Numbered from the stretch's first letter, positions 1-13,336 are shown. The stretch: DNA of 64,000 bases from Podospora pseudocomata (GCF_035222375.1 NC_085887.1:1897501-1961500); one strand, 5' to 3'. The notes: a model not told the origin generated them from the letters alone. Numbers and translations: made by a program.

Positions 1-351
1 GCACTCAATCCAACCAAGAGAGACAGACCACAAAGATGAGGAGGGCACTCGGCGTGATTTTATTCGGACTCGTAATGATATTCATGTAACCATTATCTCC
101 AGCATAGAGCAGTCCGAGGGCTCTTTGCCTAAAAGATGTAAGCTTCCCAAATGACGCCATTCCCATAAAATCATCTTGGCCGGTCGGATCGTCGTGGTTC
201 GGTGTGAAATGATCTCTTATTCTTCGGACCAAACCTACCCCGTGAGAGCCCAGATTCCCCCAACCCGAAAATGGTATGCTGATGAAAACAAGCCTCGCAG
301 ACTCCTCATGCCAACCCTTGTACCACTTTTTGTCTTGAGAGTGCCCCGCAC
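1..351. other. 3' flank of the S23 gene, no gene seen
   Basis: This stretch lies downstream of the minus-strand S23 stop codon and probably holds its 3' UTR. A short minus-strand open frame (75 codons) resembles no family I recognise, and no tRNA or repeat is visible. Confidence 0.5.
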
Positions 352-1011
<660 letters not shown>

Positions 1012-1123
1012 ATTTGCTAGACGTCGAGAGAGTTGATGTTAGTTGACCTGGTAGACTTTGATGGGATCTCGCAATTGCTGATGAGATGTGGATTGCAATG
1101 GTAGCGGGGCGGGGCGTACGTAC

Positions 1124-1467
1124 CGACTTGTTGATTGACGCTGGACTCTGAGGTTCGTGATGGGCGGAAAGTGTCACCGAAATTTTGGACCGTCAGCCGA
1201 GTTTCGCAGTAGGGCGTGAAAACCCTACCTTTGGATTGGGCGGTGGGCTGTTTCTGCCTGAGGCACCGGCCCCGCTAGGAAAAGTGTGGGGAGGCGAACT
1301 TGGAGGTGGCCAGTGCGCCCTTTTGATCAGCACGGGCCTTCACCTGTGGCTTGGCAGAGCTGGAAGCTCATCTTGTCGTTGAACTTTATCATCACCGCCA
1401 TCAACATATTCACTTTCACAGAGCTTCATCATATCTGTCGTTTCGAATACCTTCAAGACATGTAGCA
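1124..1467. promoter_or_regulatory. Divergent promoter region between S23 and the 1468 ORF
   Basis: This roughly 340-bp interval separates the inferred 5' UTR intron of the minus-strand ribosomal gene from the plus-strand start codon at 1468. It should carry both core promoters. I see no unambiguous TATA box; the assignment rests on gene orientation only. Confidence 0.4.
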
Positions 1468-2379
1468 ATGTCTCAACCAAACAGAACGCCCCTCAAACTC
1501 CGCGACCCACCGCCATCCCTCTTCCTGCACCCCTCAGCAGCTCCATCCCACGCTTCACTCACCAACACTCAACCCCAACCCTCTTCCTCTCACCCACCAC
1601 CACCACCAGGCAGCTCCCGCCCCGGGTCCTCCCTCCTCCGCACCCCACCAGAACCCTTCAACTCCCCAGGTGTCACCTCGATAGCCTCCCTAACATCCCC
1701 TGCAACAATCAACACCACCGCCGCCGCCCCCGGCTTAGGAGGTCTTGCCTCCCCCTTACAACCTGGCCGCAATGCCGGCGGGTTAGGCATCACCAACCTC
1801 CCCCTTCTCCCCAGGCAAGAGTCCACCCGCGCAACTGATAGGACAGATGCCCTATGGGCAGAGATGCAAGCCACCCTCGAGGAAGTCGAACTCTCGGCCA
1901 GCGGCGGCACGCGCGTGTTTGGACCTGACCACGAGAGGAAGCTTGACGAGCTGAGGATGGCGCAGATTGCGCTTGCTCAGGCGTGGGCGAGGAGTGAGGC
2001 TGATGAGGCGATCGAGCTCGCTAAGCCGGGGGAGACTACGGCTGCTGCTACGAGTGCTGGGGGGCCGGGGACTCAAGGTGAGGGGGCGAATACGGAAGGG
2101 GGGAAGAGTACAGTTGGAACAGGGAGTGTCCCTCCTGGTGCTAGGCCGGGGAGTAGGAGGGGAGGTGGGATGGAGGAGGAGACGGATGTGGATATTTTAC
2201 TTGCGAGGAAGAGGAGGGAGGCGAATGATAGGTATTTTCAGAGGGTGAATCAGGGGGTGCTGGATGTGGTTGCGAAGTTGGAGGAGGTGGCTACGGCGAT
2301 GAGGGCGGTAGAGTTGGAGAGTAAGGAGATTTGGGGGGATGGGGAAGGAGAGAGTGTTGCTGGGAGTTCAAAGAGTTAA
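1468..2379 (+). CDS. Hypothetical protein, disordered N-terminus and helical C-terminus
   Basis: Single-exon gene of 303 aa. I prefer the ATG at 1468 (MSQPNRTPLK) because the in-frame 39 residues upstream of it are His-rich and look like translated leader. Residues 1-125 are Ser/Pro/Thr-rich and predicted disordered. Residues about 130-175 (around TDALWAEMQATLEEVEL) and the C-terminal 75 residues (ILLARKRREANDRYFQRVNQ onward) are charged, helical and coiled-coil-like. No catalytic motif is visible, and I do not recognise a family. The layout suits a scaffold or small complex subunit in cytoplasm or nucleus, but that is inference. The last 100 codons are strongly purine-rich on the coding strand. 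Confidence 0.75.
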   Translation: MSQPNRTPLKLRDPPPSLFLHPSAAPSHASLTNTQPQPSSSHPPPPPGSSRPGSSLLRTPPEPFNSPGVTSIASLTSPATINTTAAAPGLGGLASPLQPGRNAGGLGITNLPLLPRQESTRATDRTDALWAEMQATLEEVELSASGGTRVFGPDHERKLDELRMAQIALAQAWARSEADEAIELAKPGETTAAATSAGGPGTQGEGANTEGGKSTVGTGSVPPGARPGSRRGGGMEEETDVDILLARKRREANDRYFQRVNQGVLDVVAKLEEVATAMRAVELESKEIWGDGEGESVAGSSKS

Positions 2380-3681
2380 TTGTTTCTTTACGCTATGTTT
2401 GGGAGAGATATTGTGGGCTTGATTGGAGTTCAAGATACAGACATGTTTTGGAGTTTCGACAGGACACACAGCATGTTCGGCGTATTCAGCATTGCTAGGC
2501 GTTGAGGGAATATACCTGGTACCACATCGTGGTTCGGGAAAAGTAATACAAGGCGTCATACTCCTTTCTATGGTTTCTATGTCTTGGGAATCATCAATAT
2601 CAAGCTCAGTTGTGGTCAGCGGGTTCTTCAATGATGTCAATTTGTCAACCGGCAGGCAGGGATGTGCATCACCTCTTGAGCGCAAGTGGCTTGGCATCGA
2701 GTTGGTGAAGACCCCAGTCATCGGCCGTGGGGGTGGTGAGAGCTTAGACTCGCTTGAAAAAAAAGTTTATATTGACCTTGTGAATGAGGGGAAGATATCA
2801 GGCAAAGAGTTGTAGAGATCGGATCCAGCATTTGTTGAGGATATATGAGACGTCTTCAACAACTACGAGACGTGCCGAAGACTGGACCTCTGGACCAGTT
2901 CCACGTGTGATGGATTCCTCGGGATGTCCCACCATTCTCACCGAAAGCGCCGGTTTGCCTCGACTCCACTCGCTGTCATTCTTCCGCTTTGCCGGTCGGC
3001 TTGTGTTGGGGCCTGCTGATTCGCAGCACGAATGGAAGCTCGTCCGAAGACACCTCCAGGGACCTCGGCGGACAGGAGTTGCGACGTCAGTTGTCACTGG
3101 GCTGGGCTCAGTGCCGGACATCTGCAGCATGGCAGCATGCCAATGTGTGTGGCCTCAGAGGTTCATAAAGATGGGAATAGGAACCTGGAATGCTATTGCA
3201 AAAGATACCCATCTGAGAATGCCCTCAAACAAAGCGCCGCCACACTGAACCGTTGCTTCCAGCCTAGGTGGTCCTATTCTAGATTGAAATCGCTACGGCG
3301 CCTGCAGCCCCCAGAATTTAGAACCCTGTATACCTGGAGCGCGCTGTAACGTGCGTCAATTGTCGCAAACCTTGTTCCTTGTATTTTCTTTGCCTGCCCG
3401 CCGCCCGCCGCGGCCCCAGCCTGTTCCTGTCCCGTCTCGGGGGACGGTATCCTAACCCACCTCAAAATTTCCGGCGGCCAGCCTCTCGATCTTTTCGACA
3501 ACTCTCCGCTCTGTCTACACACCCAGTTCCGGCCTCTGGTCAACTTGTCCTTTCTTTACCTTCTTCTCCCGCTTCTTTCCCTCCCGACTCCTACTCCGTC
3601 CTCGGATTTCAGGCCAGTTCTAGCTTCCGCCCACCTCTTTTTTTAACCAGTCACCGAAACCGGACCAGCAACACCGACAAG
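2380..3681. other. Intergenic region, no supported gene
   Basis: Several open frames of 90-170 codons occur on both strands, but none resembles a known family and none keeps consistent coding character. The last 250 bases before the adenylate kinase start are pyrimidine-rich, as expected for a fungal promoter and 5' UTR. Confidence 0.5.
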
Positions 3682-4731
<1,050 letters not shown>

Positions 4732-5761
4732 ACGGGCGATAGTGGGGTGGGTTCCGGGGATAGGAAGTGCGGTAGCAGCGGTGGTGGTAAGGAAGAAGAG
4801 GAAAACAACATGGAGAAACAGGATGCCTAGAAGTCAGCCGATTGTAAAGAAGAAAGCGAGCGGCTCGACTACTTGCTGTTTCTGAGCGGGTGCCACTAAA
4901 GTTCCCGTGTTTATATGAGGGAGCAGGTTTACTGCTTCTCTGCTGTTGGAGTTGAGTGATCCCAGTTGGAATCTGGGAGGGATAAAAAGAGGGGGGTGGT
5001 GGATTCGGTATATACCCGGATTGTTCAACAAACCAACCAGCATCATTTTTTTTCTCCTTTGCCCTTTACCATTGAACCTCCCTAGGTACCTACCTACCTA
5101 TCCTCGAGATTCACACAAAATCAGAACAAAATTTCAAAGCAGAAGCGAAGTAGCGAGCGAGAATGTGTAATGAAATGGAATGAGGGTGGAAAAAAGGGAC
5201 AAAAAGCGTGGCCATGCTTACACAATGTATTATCACGACCATGTAGAAGAAGAAACCAAAAACCGTTATCAACTTTTCATTCGCTGCGATGGAAAACGTA
5301 AAGCGAGCCGAAAAACAAACCTACCCGGTACCCAAAGCTTCACAATGGTCATGTCTAGCTAGTAGCCTGTCAAAGAGTCTGAACTAGATCAGCTCATGAC
5401 CAGGTTTTGTCATGACAGTAACCTATGAGGAAGTATTCCATCTTCCTTGTGCATCTGTCGTCGACTTTCAACACAGCTTCCCTCGAACTTCTCGCGCCCA
5501 GTAGACGTAACAACGTGCCTCAATGGCTTGACCAAAAGTTGTCTACACAGATGCCATGATCGACGAGTATCACCCCTGCCTATATACCAAGGATGTGAAT
5601 CTCTAATGTAACTCCCATCCCACAAAATACTCCCTTCCACACAAACCCAGGTTAACCCCCTCCCCGCCAGCAAAAGGGCTCTCTACCAAAGTTAGCCCTA
5701 CCAAACAAACAGTCTGCCATATAAAATCCCACCTCCTAGCCGAATCCTCGCAACCCAGCCT
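4732..5761. other. Intergenic region between ADK1 and the RING gene
   Basis: This holds the ADK1 3' UTR and the 3' flank of the minus-strand RING gene. A short TACC-repeat tract lies near 5083-5101. No gene, tRNA or repeat family is supported. Confidence 0.5.
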
Positions 5762-6364
5762 TCAAACCAAGTGCCTAAACCCCCAAAACCCAAGACCATA
5801 TATACCAATCAAAAAAACCAAACACACTCCCGCCCTGACCCTGTCCATCCTCTTCTTCCTCTCCCTCCTCTTCAGCACGTACAGCGACACTCTACGACAG
5901 AGTGGACACCTAAAGGTGATTTCCAGCCAGGGAAGGATACACTTCTCTGCGTTTATACAACCGTCAACCCACCGTTTAGACATACCATTCTTTGGTCAAA
6001 ACTCACTGTGAAATATATGTCCACATTCAAGCCTAACCAACCCCCGAAGCTTAGCCTCAAAACATATAGCACACGGATCCCCTTTTTGTTGTCCCCGAGG
6101 GCCCCGGGGTCTGAATCGATTGCGTCTGTTATCAACGACGGGAGGGTCATCAGGTGTACAATCAATATCGTATATTATCAGCAGGAGGTGAAAGAGTATA
6201 AAAGCGAAGAATAGCTTGACAAGTTCTCCATATTGGGGTGTGAATGGTTCGGGTGTGTTGTTGACGACGACGGGAGGGACATCAGCTGTGCAATAAGCCA
6301 CGACTATTCTCACCAGGAGGTAGAGGGAGTATATAAGGGATGAGTAGCTCGACAAGTTCTTCAT
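5762..6364 (-). CDS. Membrane RING-finger protein, putative E3 ubiquitin ligase
   Basis: Two exons, 6364-6007 and 5946-5762 (intron GTGAGT..ACGCAG, 60 nt), encode 180 aa. Splicing joins two halves of a RING: CAIC, then CGHIFHKKC, then CPLC, giving a C3H2C3-like arrangement (residues about 98-143). Two hydrophobic segments precede it (residues about 8-25 and 48-66) and one follows (residues about 158-175), so this is probably a membrane-anchored ubiquitin ligase. The start is uncertain: the N-terminal coding region lies in a tandem duplication (6135-6373), and another frame extends upstream to 6575 with a similar peptide (TPQNEELVELL versus TPQYGELVKLF). A different first exon or a frameshift is possible. 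The gene is divergent from a second, soluble RING protein at 6774. No orthologue name recognised. Confidence 0.65.
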
Positions 6365-6373
6365 TTTGGGGTG
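6135..6373. repeat. Imperfect tandem duplication, about 132 bp period
   Basis: Two direct copies begin at about 6135 and 6267. They share the blocks acgacgggaggg, catcag.tgt.caat and acaagttct.catttggggtg with the same spacing. The copies overlap the start and the first hydrophobic segments of the membrane RING gene, so the duplication affects coding sequence. Confidence 0.75.
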
Positions 6374-6773
6374 TTATGGTGGTGGTTGCTTGGTGGTGAA
6401 CTCGTGGCATGTACAGCAAGGAGATAAAGTCTTCTTGTGTGCAAGACGAACTTTCATGATTGGTGGCTGAAGAGAAGCTTAATGATTTTGGCAGTTGGAA
6501 GCTCGCGGCAAAGATAGACTTTTTGAGGCTTTTCATCTGGGAAATAAATCTTCCACATACTCTTTTTTTAAGCACACTCCTCCGCTTGACAGAACCTATT
6601 CTCTGTCAGTACACCCGCCCATCTACTACATCGACCACTTCATCATCCATCACCACCCTTCACCCAACCCCAACCCCATATGACATCAAGCGCACTCAAA
6701 ATGAGTTCACCCCCCCGCCTCCCCCCCCAATCTCACTTTCACAACCACACCCTCACAACCATCCCCTTCGGAT

Positions 6774-7293
6774 ATGAAACCCGCCAAAAAAATCTTCAAC
6801 TTCCCCCTCCCTCCAGATTCAGGAAGATGTTTGATCTGTTTAGACAAAATCACACACTCCCAATGGGACCGCGAAACCGTCATCAGCTGCGGGTGCTGGT
6901 TCCATGGTATGTCCCCTCACTCACAAGCACTCTCACAACCAACCACTAACACCTTTCTTACCAGAGGAATGCTTCAGCCGCGCGCTCGCCAGACAACAAG
7001 AACCAAAGACATGCCCTCACTGCCGCAAAGTCATGAACCCCCTATGGCTCCTCCACTGCCTTGTACCAAGCTATATCCGACAGACCCATATGTGTTCTCA
7101 CCACACATGTCCAAAGCCGCCGGTACCCGACCATCACATTGACTTTTTGCGGAAGAACCCGACGCCGACACTCCTCAACCGAGCCCCTCAGGAACGAATA
7201 GCGCAACAGAGGGGGATATCCCAAGTGCTGGGCAGGAGGAAAGCGAGAACTGATTCAATACTCAAGAGAAAGGACAAAGTCATGAAATGTTGA
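6774..7293 (+). CDS. Small RING-type zinc finger protein
   Basis: Two exons, 6774-6906 and 6965-7293 (intron with GTATGT donor and ACCAG acceptor), encode 153 aa. The spliced product has CLIC at residues about 19-22, CGCWFHEEC after the junction and CPHC further on, a RING-like set of metal ligands. A second Cys/His group (HCLVP..HMCSHHTC) follows, and the C-terminal 50 residues are basic. No membrane segment is seen. RING proteins usually act as E3 ubiquitin ligases; the substrate is unknown. It lies head to head with the membrane RING gene and shares a 410-bp promoter interval with it. The pair may come from one old duplication, though outside the metal ligands I see little similarity. Confidence 0.7.
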
Positions 7294-7585
7294 GTCTCCT
7301 CGGCTTAATATGGCTGAGCGAAGGCGGGCATCTAGGCCATGCAAAGAATAGGCGCTGAATGGCAATAAGAATCGAGTCGGTACAAATACCCAGCTAGATA
7401 ATATCGTCAACTCGTATGGCCTCTTTGAACAAACCACGTGCCTCCGGTTTTGGTTCGACGATGCTTCGTGATTATCCTGGAGAGAAAAAGCAGAGGGGCT
7501 TTTGCGACTCTCCATCTGGAGAAAACCCTGATATCGTCCACTAGATCCTTTCCCGTGAGGAAAAAGGTTTGTCGTGAGCAGCTGG

Positions 7586-8692
7586 TCACTTATCAAGCCC
7601 CCTCGCCTTGATAAACCTCTTAATATTATCCCTCACAACCAAATCCTCATACTGCTCATGGCAGTCATAAAACGAGATGATCTCCTGTGTGCAGTCAATC
7701 ATCCCCTCAATATCGATATTGCTCTCCGCAAGCCAGTTTGTAAACCGCTGCATTTTGGCAATCTTGGGGTCAGTGGGGTTGGACCCGTCCCCGAGCTCTC
7801 TACCCCCCTGAGAGGAGAAGTTTCCCCCAGCGAAGGACCCTTGAGGAGTCAGGTTTGGCGTTCCCGGTCCGCTGTTGCCTCCCATCGCCGCCGCCCGGGC
7901 TTGTGATTGTGCTTGGGCATGTGCTAGAGCATTAGCCGCCATTACCAACCCTCCACTGTTCCCCGCGGCATTGGCTCCTCCAGCTGCGTTTTGGCGATTG
8001 TAACATGTTATCGCCAGCAAGATGGCTGTCAGGCCGATGATGTGCGGTGGGTATAGAAGGGGGAGGTCGGTCATGTAGTGGTCGTTGATGGCCTGCCATG
8101 CCGCTTGTGACTCCTCTGGCGTTAGATTGAATTCCCCTTGGAGTTGGGTCAGTGTGCGGTAGGGCTGGTGGACGATCAACTGGGAGCTCATCTCGGAGAT
8201 GAGAAAGAACTCGCACTCGCCCAGTTTCGAGGTGTCTTGACCATGGAAGGTTTCTGGCCATAGACCTCTAGCTTCTTGGACGATGAGCCGGATGTGCTGT
8301 GGGCATTCCTCCATTTTGCAGGCGAGGTAAAGGGCGGTGGCTACGAGAAGGTAGGGGTTCGTACGGCGGATCTCGACGCGGGTGTAGAATCGTTTGAGGT
8401 AGACTTGAGCAGTTGCCAGTGCTTGTTGACGTACACCGAGGCGCTTGGCAAGACGGTTGAACTCTATGGTTGGAGATGCTGTTAGCCACCCATGACATTG
8501 ACGATGATCCAAGAAGAAGAAGAAGGGCATACGTTGGTTTAAGTAGATATTAATGTGACGCAATTGCGGCAGGGGATACATGTGGACAAGATTCGGGTCC
8601 TCATCCTCGAGCTTCTGTCGCATCGCAGCCAGCTCCTCCTTGGTAAACTGCCAGTACCGCCGCTGGGTCGATTCCCAGTAATTGGCCGCCAT
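7586..8692 (-). CDS. ssn8: Cyclin C, RNA polymerase II Mediator kinase-module cyclin
   Basis: SSN8/Srb11 cyclin C partners the CDK8-type kinase (SSN3) in the Mediator kinase module and modulates transcription in the nucleus. Two exons, 8692-8533 and 8463-7586. The 69-nt intron (8532-8464) is a multiple of three and has no stop, so it can be misread as coding; removing it restores LNQQFNRLAKRLGVRQQA as in the family. Product about 345 aa. It begins MAANYWESTQRRYWQFTKEE, the typical cyclin C start. The cyclin box covers residues about 45-145 (KRFYTRVEIRRTNPYLLVATALYLACKMEECPQHI in overlapping pieces), then a second cyclin fold interrupted by a Gly/Ala/Gln-rich insert of about 80 residues, ending in DNIKRFIKARGLDK. 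Intact. Confidence 0.95.
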   Translation of the reverse strand: MAANYWESTQRRYWQFTKEELAAMRQKLEDEDPNLVHMYPLPQLRHINIYLNQRMPFFFFLDHRQCHGWLTASPTIEFNRLAKRLGVRQQALATAQVYLKRFYTRVEIRRTNPYLLVATALYLACKMEECPQHIRLIVQEARGLWPETFHGQDTSKLGECEFFLISEMSSQLIVHQPYRTLTQLQGEFNLTPEESQAAWQAINDHYMTDLPLLYPPHIIGLTAILLAITCYNRQNAAGGANAAGNSGGLVMAANALAHAQAQSQARAAAMGGNSGPGTPNLTPQGSFAGGNFSSQGGRELGDGSNPTDPKIAKMQRFTNWLAESNIDIEGMIDCTQEIISFYDCHEQYEDLVVRDNIKRFIKARGLDK

Positions 8693-9750
8693 GTTTGATG
8701 TTGTAAAAGAGCCATCTGCCCGCAGCTTCTGAGGCTTGTATCACCGAAAAACAAATAAGGCTGTCATCGGAAGTGTGGATCTCTGGGAAGCCGTTTGCTG
8801 GCAACAGATGATGGTGTAATTATTGTTCTTTTTAAGCAGGGGTTGCTGTATTGACAGGCCGCATCTTATCGCGTTGCCCGATCGCGCGAGGCTACCGACT
8901 ATCAGCGGCCTGGCCGAGGCTGGCCAATGAGTGGACAAGTAAAAGGATGACGCGCGTGGACCAGAGTGGGGTAAGAGTGACAAACAGCTTCTTGGCTTCC
9001 AGGTCACGAGGTACCTCTTAACAGTTTTCTTGGCCAGCGCGGGGATGTTGCGGGCAAGCAGCTTGTAAAAAGGAGGTCAAAGTACGTAACAACTGGTCTT
9101 GGCTGTTTAGAAGAAAGTTCTATTGAATATTGCGTTTTGTATATAAAGAGCCTCTGCTCAGCTGAGCGAGTTGATGGAAGGTACCTTGACTCAAATATAG
9201 ATATCTGATATCTAGGTTGTAATCTCGTGCTCAATTCATTGGACACCTGCTTTCGGCCCGCCTTTTGGTTTCTGCCGCTGTCCACCCCCCCTTGCGGATC
9301 CCGAACACCCCAAGATTTCCCGGCAACAACAGCCTCGAAGCTGTGGAAGAAGAGGGTCGCTCTATATTTTCCGATTCTTATCGCAACCGCCATGCAACAA
9401 CCAGACAGTCGGAGCTGAACCTTCAAGCGTCGATCACTTTTTGGGCCGTTTCTCTCTCCTACGATGACCTGCCGTTAGCCTTGGCTCAAACACTGTCTCA
9501 ACCCGTTGACATTTAAACGACTGTTGATCTATTTTTATCACTGGCCTTGGGTGCTGGGGAATTTCCCTCATACGTCATAAGCGCGACTCGAACTACCCGC
9601 TGTCATTGCTAGCTACCGCTCCTAAACCTTGCGCCTGATACTGCCATATACGATTCGATACGATCTCCCCCGCGATTGCGACTACTGCATGTCGAAACGC
9701 CCTCGTCGCGGCCGAAGAACCACATACGATGAGATAGTGGGGGTGCGGGA
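8693..9750. promoter_or_regulatory. Divergent intergenic region between SSN8 and the Ca-carrier gene
   Basis: About 1 kb separates two start codons facing away from each other. It should hold both promoters and 5' UTRs. Open frames here are short and unlike known proteins. No clear TATA box or repeat was found. Confidence 0.4.
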
Positions 9751-12391
9751 ATGAAGGTTTCTGATGTTGTTTCGAAACTGGAGGTAGAGATGGCGGAGTC
9801 GCAGAACCAGCGCGACAAGCGCGTGGAGGACCTATGGCAGAAGCTCGATCCCGCTGGACACGGGGAGCTTGACTACAAGGGGCTGCAAAAAGGGTTACAG
9901 AGGATAGACCACCGTGAGAGCGCTTCCCCCCTGGTCTGGGGATTTTTGGTTCTTGCTTACACAGTTGGGTGTACAGCCATGAAAAACGCCGAGCATATGC
10001 TCAAGGAGATCATCAAGGCCGTGGACTCAAATGGGGATGGAAAGATTCAGTATGAAGGTGGGTTTCTACGCTGTCCCAGGACTTGGTGGAAATGAAGGAG
10101 GCTGAAATGATGCGCAACTAGAATTTCGAACTTTCGTCGAGACGGCGGAAAAGCAGCTTAGTCTGCTTTTCAAGGCTATCGATCGCGATCAGGACGGCCG
10201 GCTCGACAAGAAGGAGCTGCAGACGGCCTTTCGGCGTGCCGGCCTGTCAGTGCCCTCGAGGAGGTTGGCCAACTTTTTTGACGAAATAGACATGAACAAC
10301 GACGGGTTCATCAGTTTTGACGAGTGGAGGTACGTTATTTCCTATTGTTATTTACTCGGTCTTGTTGCTGTTGGCCCCCTTTTTTGCCGATTTCATGTGC
10401 CACCCTTGGACAAGACTGGGGCGACCCACCCACTGTGGATTTTGCTTTTTCATCGAGATTCTTCACTTCAATTCCCGATTGTCGCTTTGGGTTTTTTTTT
10501 TTCCTTGGGCGGCTTCTTTAAAGTCAAGTAATTCTGTTTCCTGTTATTTCGTGGCAGCACACTGCTCAAAATTCTGTGGCTGGAGCTTGAGCTGGTGACA
10601 TTCATCGGAAGAGCAACCTCTGGGCTAGGCAGAATTTGGTGGCAGGTGCCATTCATATTCACTACGTAAATCGCGGGGCACATGAATGGGAGCAACATGA
10701 GCTTGATCAAGGCCTCAATTCACTTCAGACGCTAACAACTTTTAAAGAGACTTTCTTCTGTTCATGCCCACCCACCACCACAACTCCCCGCTCGAGGCTG
10801 TTTTATCGTTTTACTCTTCGATCGTTACCGTCAATGCAGAGGGAGACTCGCTGGTTAGTGATGACACTTTAGAGGGTTTAGGTACGACGGGATTCCTCTT
10901 TCAAGCTCTCTTTGGTTCACTTTTGAGGATTGTCAACCCCGAGGGAACCGCCATCAAGTACACACAGAGGCCTTCGCCAGAGACGACGGTCGTCGCCGAA
11001 CCTGAAGTGCCTGCTTCACCACACGCCCCGCAACACTACCACAAACCGCAACCTCGCTCACAGTTAGAGTCGCAATTACACCACCAGAAACAACATCTAA
11101 CCCCCGATCACGAGAACGAGCCAGGATCCGATATGGCTCTCTCATCCGCTGCAGTTGGCGTTCGCTACGGCGGCGCTGCCAGCTCGGCTCAGCAAATGAT
11201 CATGCCGAGCACCACCAACCAGCCAATGCCATATTACGAGTCTTACGAGGACGGGCCCGAGGATATTTCTGTCATGGCCGAGGAGGTCTCAGAGGAGGTG
11301 CAAACGAAACTGACAGATTTACTACCTGAACCAGGTTACTTCCTCGCTGGCGCCGTCTCTGGTGGTGTCTCACGAACAGCTACCGCTCCTCTGGACCGCT
11401 TGAAGGTCTATCTCCTCGTGAACACAAAGAATGTCGATAATCCGGTACTCACCGCCGCCAAGAGCGGCCGGCCGTTTGCTGCCTTGCGAAATGCTGGTGG
11501 CCCGATCATCGACGCGATGGTAACCTTGTGGAAAACAGGTGGCTTCCGCACCTTCTTTGCAGGTGAGCAAATCTCATATTTCTTTCTGCTTGGACAACAC
11601 GCTAACAAGCTTGCAGGAAACGGTTTGAATGTTGTCAAAATCATGCCGGAGTCTGCCATTCGGGTAAGTAGCTGTCAAACTACCAAAGCTAAGCTCATCG
11701 AGTATTGACCATTTTGCAGTTTGGTTCGTATGAAGCGTCTAAGCGCTTCTTGGCAGCCTACGAAGGCCATGACGACCCGACTCAGATCAGCACAGTTTCC
11801 AAATTCGTTGCTGGTGGCATTGGCGGAATGACAGCCCAGTTCTGCGTCTACCCTGTTGATACTCTCAAGTTCAGGCTCCAATGCGAGACAGTTCAGGGCG
11901 GCTTGCAGGGCAATGCTCTGCTCTTCAAAACGGCCAAGACAATGTGGGCGGACGGCGGACTTCGCGCAGCGTACCGTGGCCTCGGGCTAGGTCTCATCGG
12001 CATGTTTCCGTACAGCGCCATCGATATCGGCACATTCGAGTTTTTGAAGAAGAAGTACATCAAGACCATGGCCAAATACTATGGAATCCATGAGGAGGAC
12101 GCCAAGATCGGAAACGTCGCCACTGCTGTTCTTGGAGCGTCTTCCGGAGCCCTTGGCGCGACTATGGTGTACCCTCTGAACGTTCTTCGCACCCGATTGC
12201 AAACCCAGGGAACAGCCATGCACCCGCCGACTTACACAGGCATCGTCGACGTCGCCACGAGGACAGTCAAGAATGAAGGGGTTCGCGGATTGTACAAGGG
12301 CTTGACGCCCAACATCCTCAAGGTGGCCCCCGCGCTCAGCATCACTTGGGTGTGCTACGAAAACATGAAGAAGCTCTTGAAGCTTAATTAG
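9751..12391 (+). CDS. EF-hand mitochondrial carrier, ATP-Mg/Pi type
   Basis: Related to the Sal1/SCaMC group, which exchanges ATP-Mg for phosphate across the inner mitochondrial membrane under Ca2+ control. Six exons: 9751-9913, 9977-10057, 10122-10329, 10748-11562, 11617-11663 and 11720-12391, giving 661 aa with phases agreeing at every junction. EF-hand loops: a degenerate LDPAGHGELDY (residues about 32-42), then VDSNGDGKIQYEEF, IDRDQDGRLDKKEL and IDMNNDGFISFDEW by residue about 150. A linker of nearly 190 residues, rich in His/Pro/Gln, separates these from three carrier repeats whose signatures read PLDRLK, PVDTLK and PLNVLR. Intron 3 is unusually long at 418 nt. A start at the in-frame ATG 9790 is possible. 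Intact. Confidence 0.92.
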
Positions 12392-13336
12392 TCGACAAGA
12401 TCGACCACCAAAAAGTACATAAGGGGAAGTAGAGGGAAGTTAGGGAGGCATATCGAGTTGTTTATGGGGAAAACGAGCGAAATTTCAGCATCATCTTGGC
12501 GTCTGGATAGGAGAAGGATAATCTTGGGCTGATTGAGCTTTTTGCTGGCTACATTGCCACGGCGTTTGGGATGCTCTTTGCACCGGAGATACCACATTAG
12601 AGAGAAGGCGAAAGAAGGGGAAGCTTGTGAATCAAGATCATAGACGATGTTTGTCGACTGGTGAGATCAGAACCGCTCACGGCATCACAATACAAGAGAA
12701 TAATTGTCAACACGCCGGGCTGACGAGGCTCGTTCTTTGGAGTGTAGTGATTTTCGGCTAACTTCGTCACCTCATGCAGGCATTCGTAAGCTTGGGAGAT
12801 TGATAACTACCCCTCCTTGAGTTCTCCAACTTGTCAATCTTGATTCACATTGGAGGTCGAGTGGCTTCCCCCGCACGAAGCGAGCCGTATGGTATCATTC
12901 ATTGCCTTTGCAGCTTCCTGATTTGGACTCGAGGCTCAGTGGCCTCGACCGTGAAAATCCCGGCAAGGTCTCTAGCTGACGAAGCCATGAGCACCTCGGA
13001 CTTGTGTTACCCCTCCTCTGCTGATAGCAGCGCACAGATGGGCAATCTACACACCATGTCGCTATCCAGGTGAGGTCACTGGTGAACATTTTGATGAGGC
13101 AGGATTCATTCCCTGTCAGTGAATTTTGACTACCTACACCATAACTCCTTCGCGGAACCATGCTCGTTCAACTTTTGCTGAATTTACCCTGTCAGTCGCT
13201 CAATTGTGTTGTTGCAACAGGTGAATGCTGTGAAGCAGTCGTCCAAAGAAGCTTTTTCCATCGCGTCAAAGCGCCTTGGCGATCAGGGGCCTTGTGTTAA
13301 CAGCGCCGTCAAGTGTGTACCAAGTCATCACCAACC
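12392..13336. other. Intergenic region, no supported gene
   Basis: It contains the carrier 3' UTR and the upstream region of the next plus-strand gene. Only short open frames without family resemblance occur. Confidence 0.5.

Noticed and set aside
2423-3130. Open frames of 110-154 codons on both strands between the 1468 ORF and ADK1
   Set aside because: No family resemblance, overlapping on both strands, and codon use is unlike the neighbouring genes.
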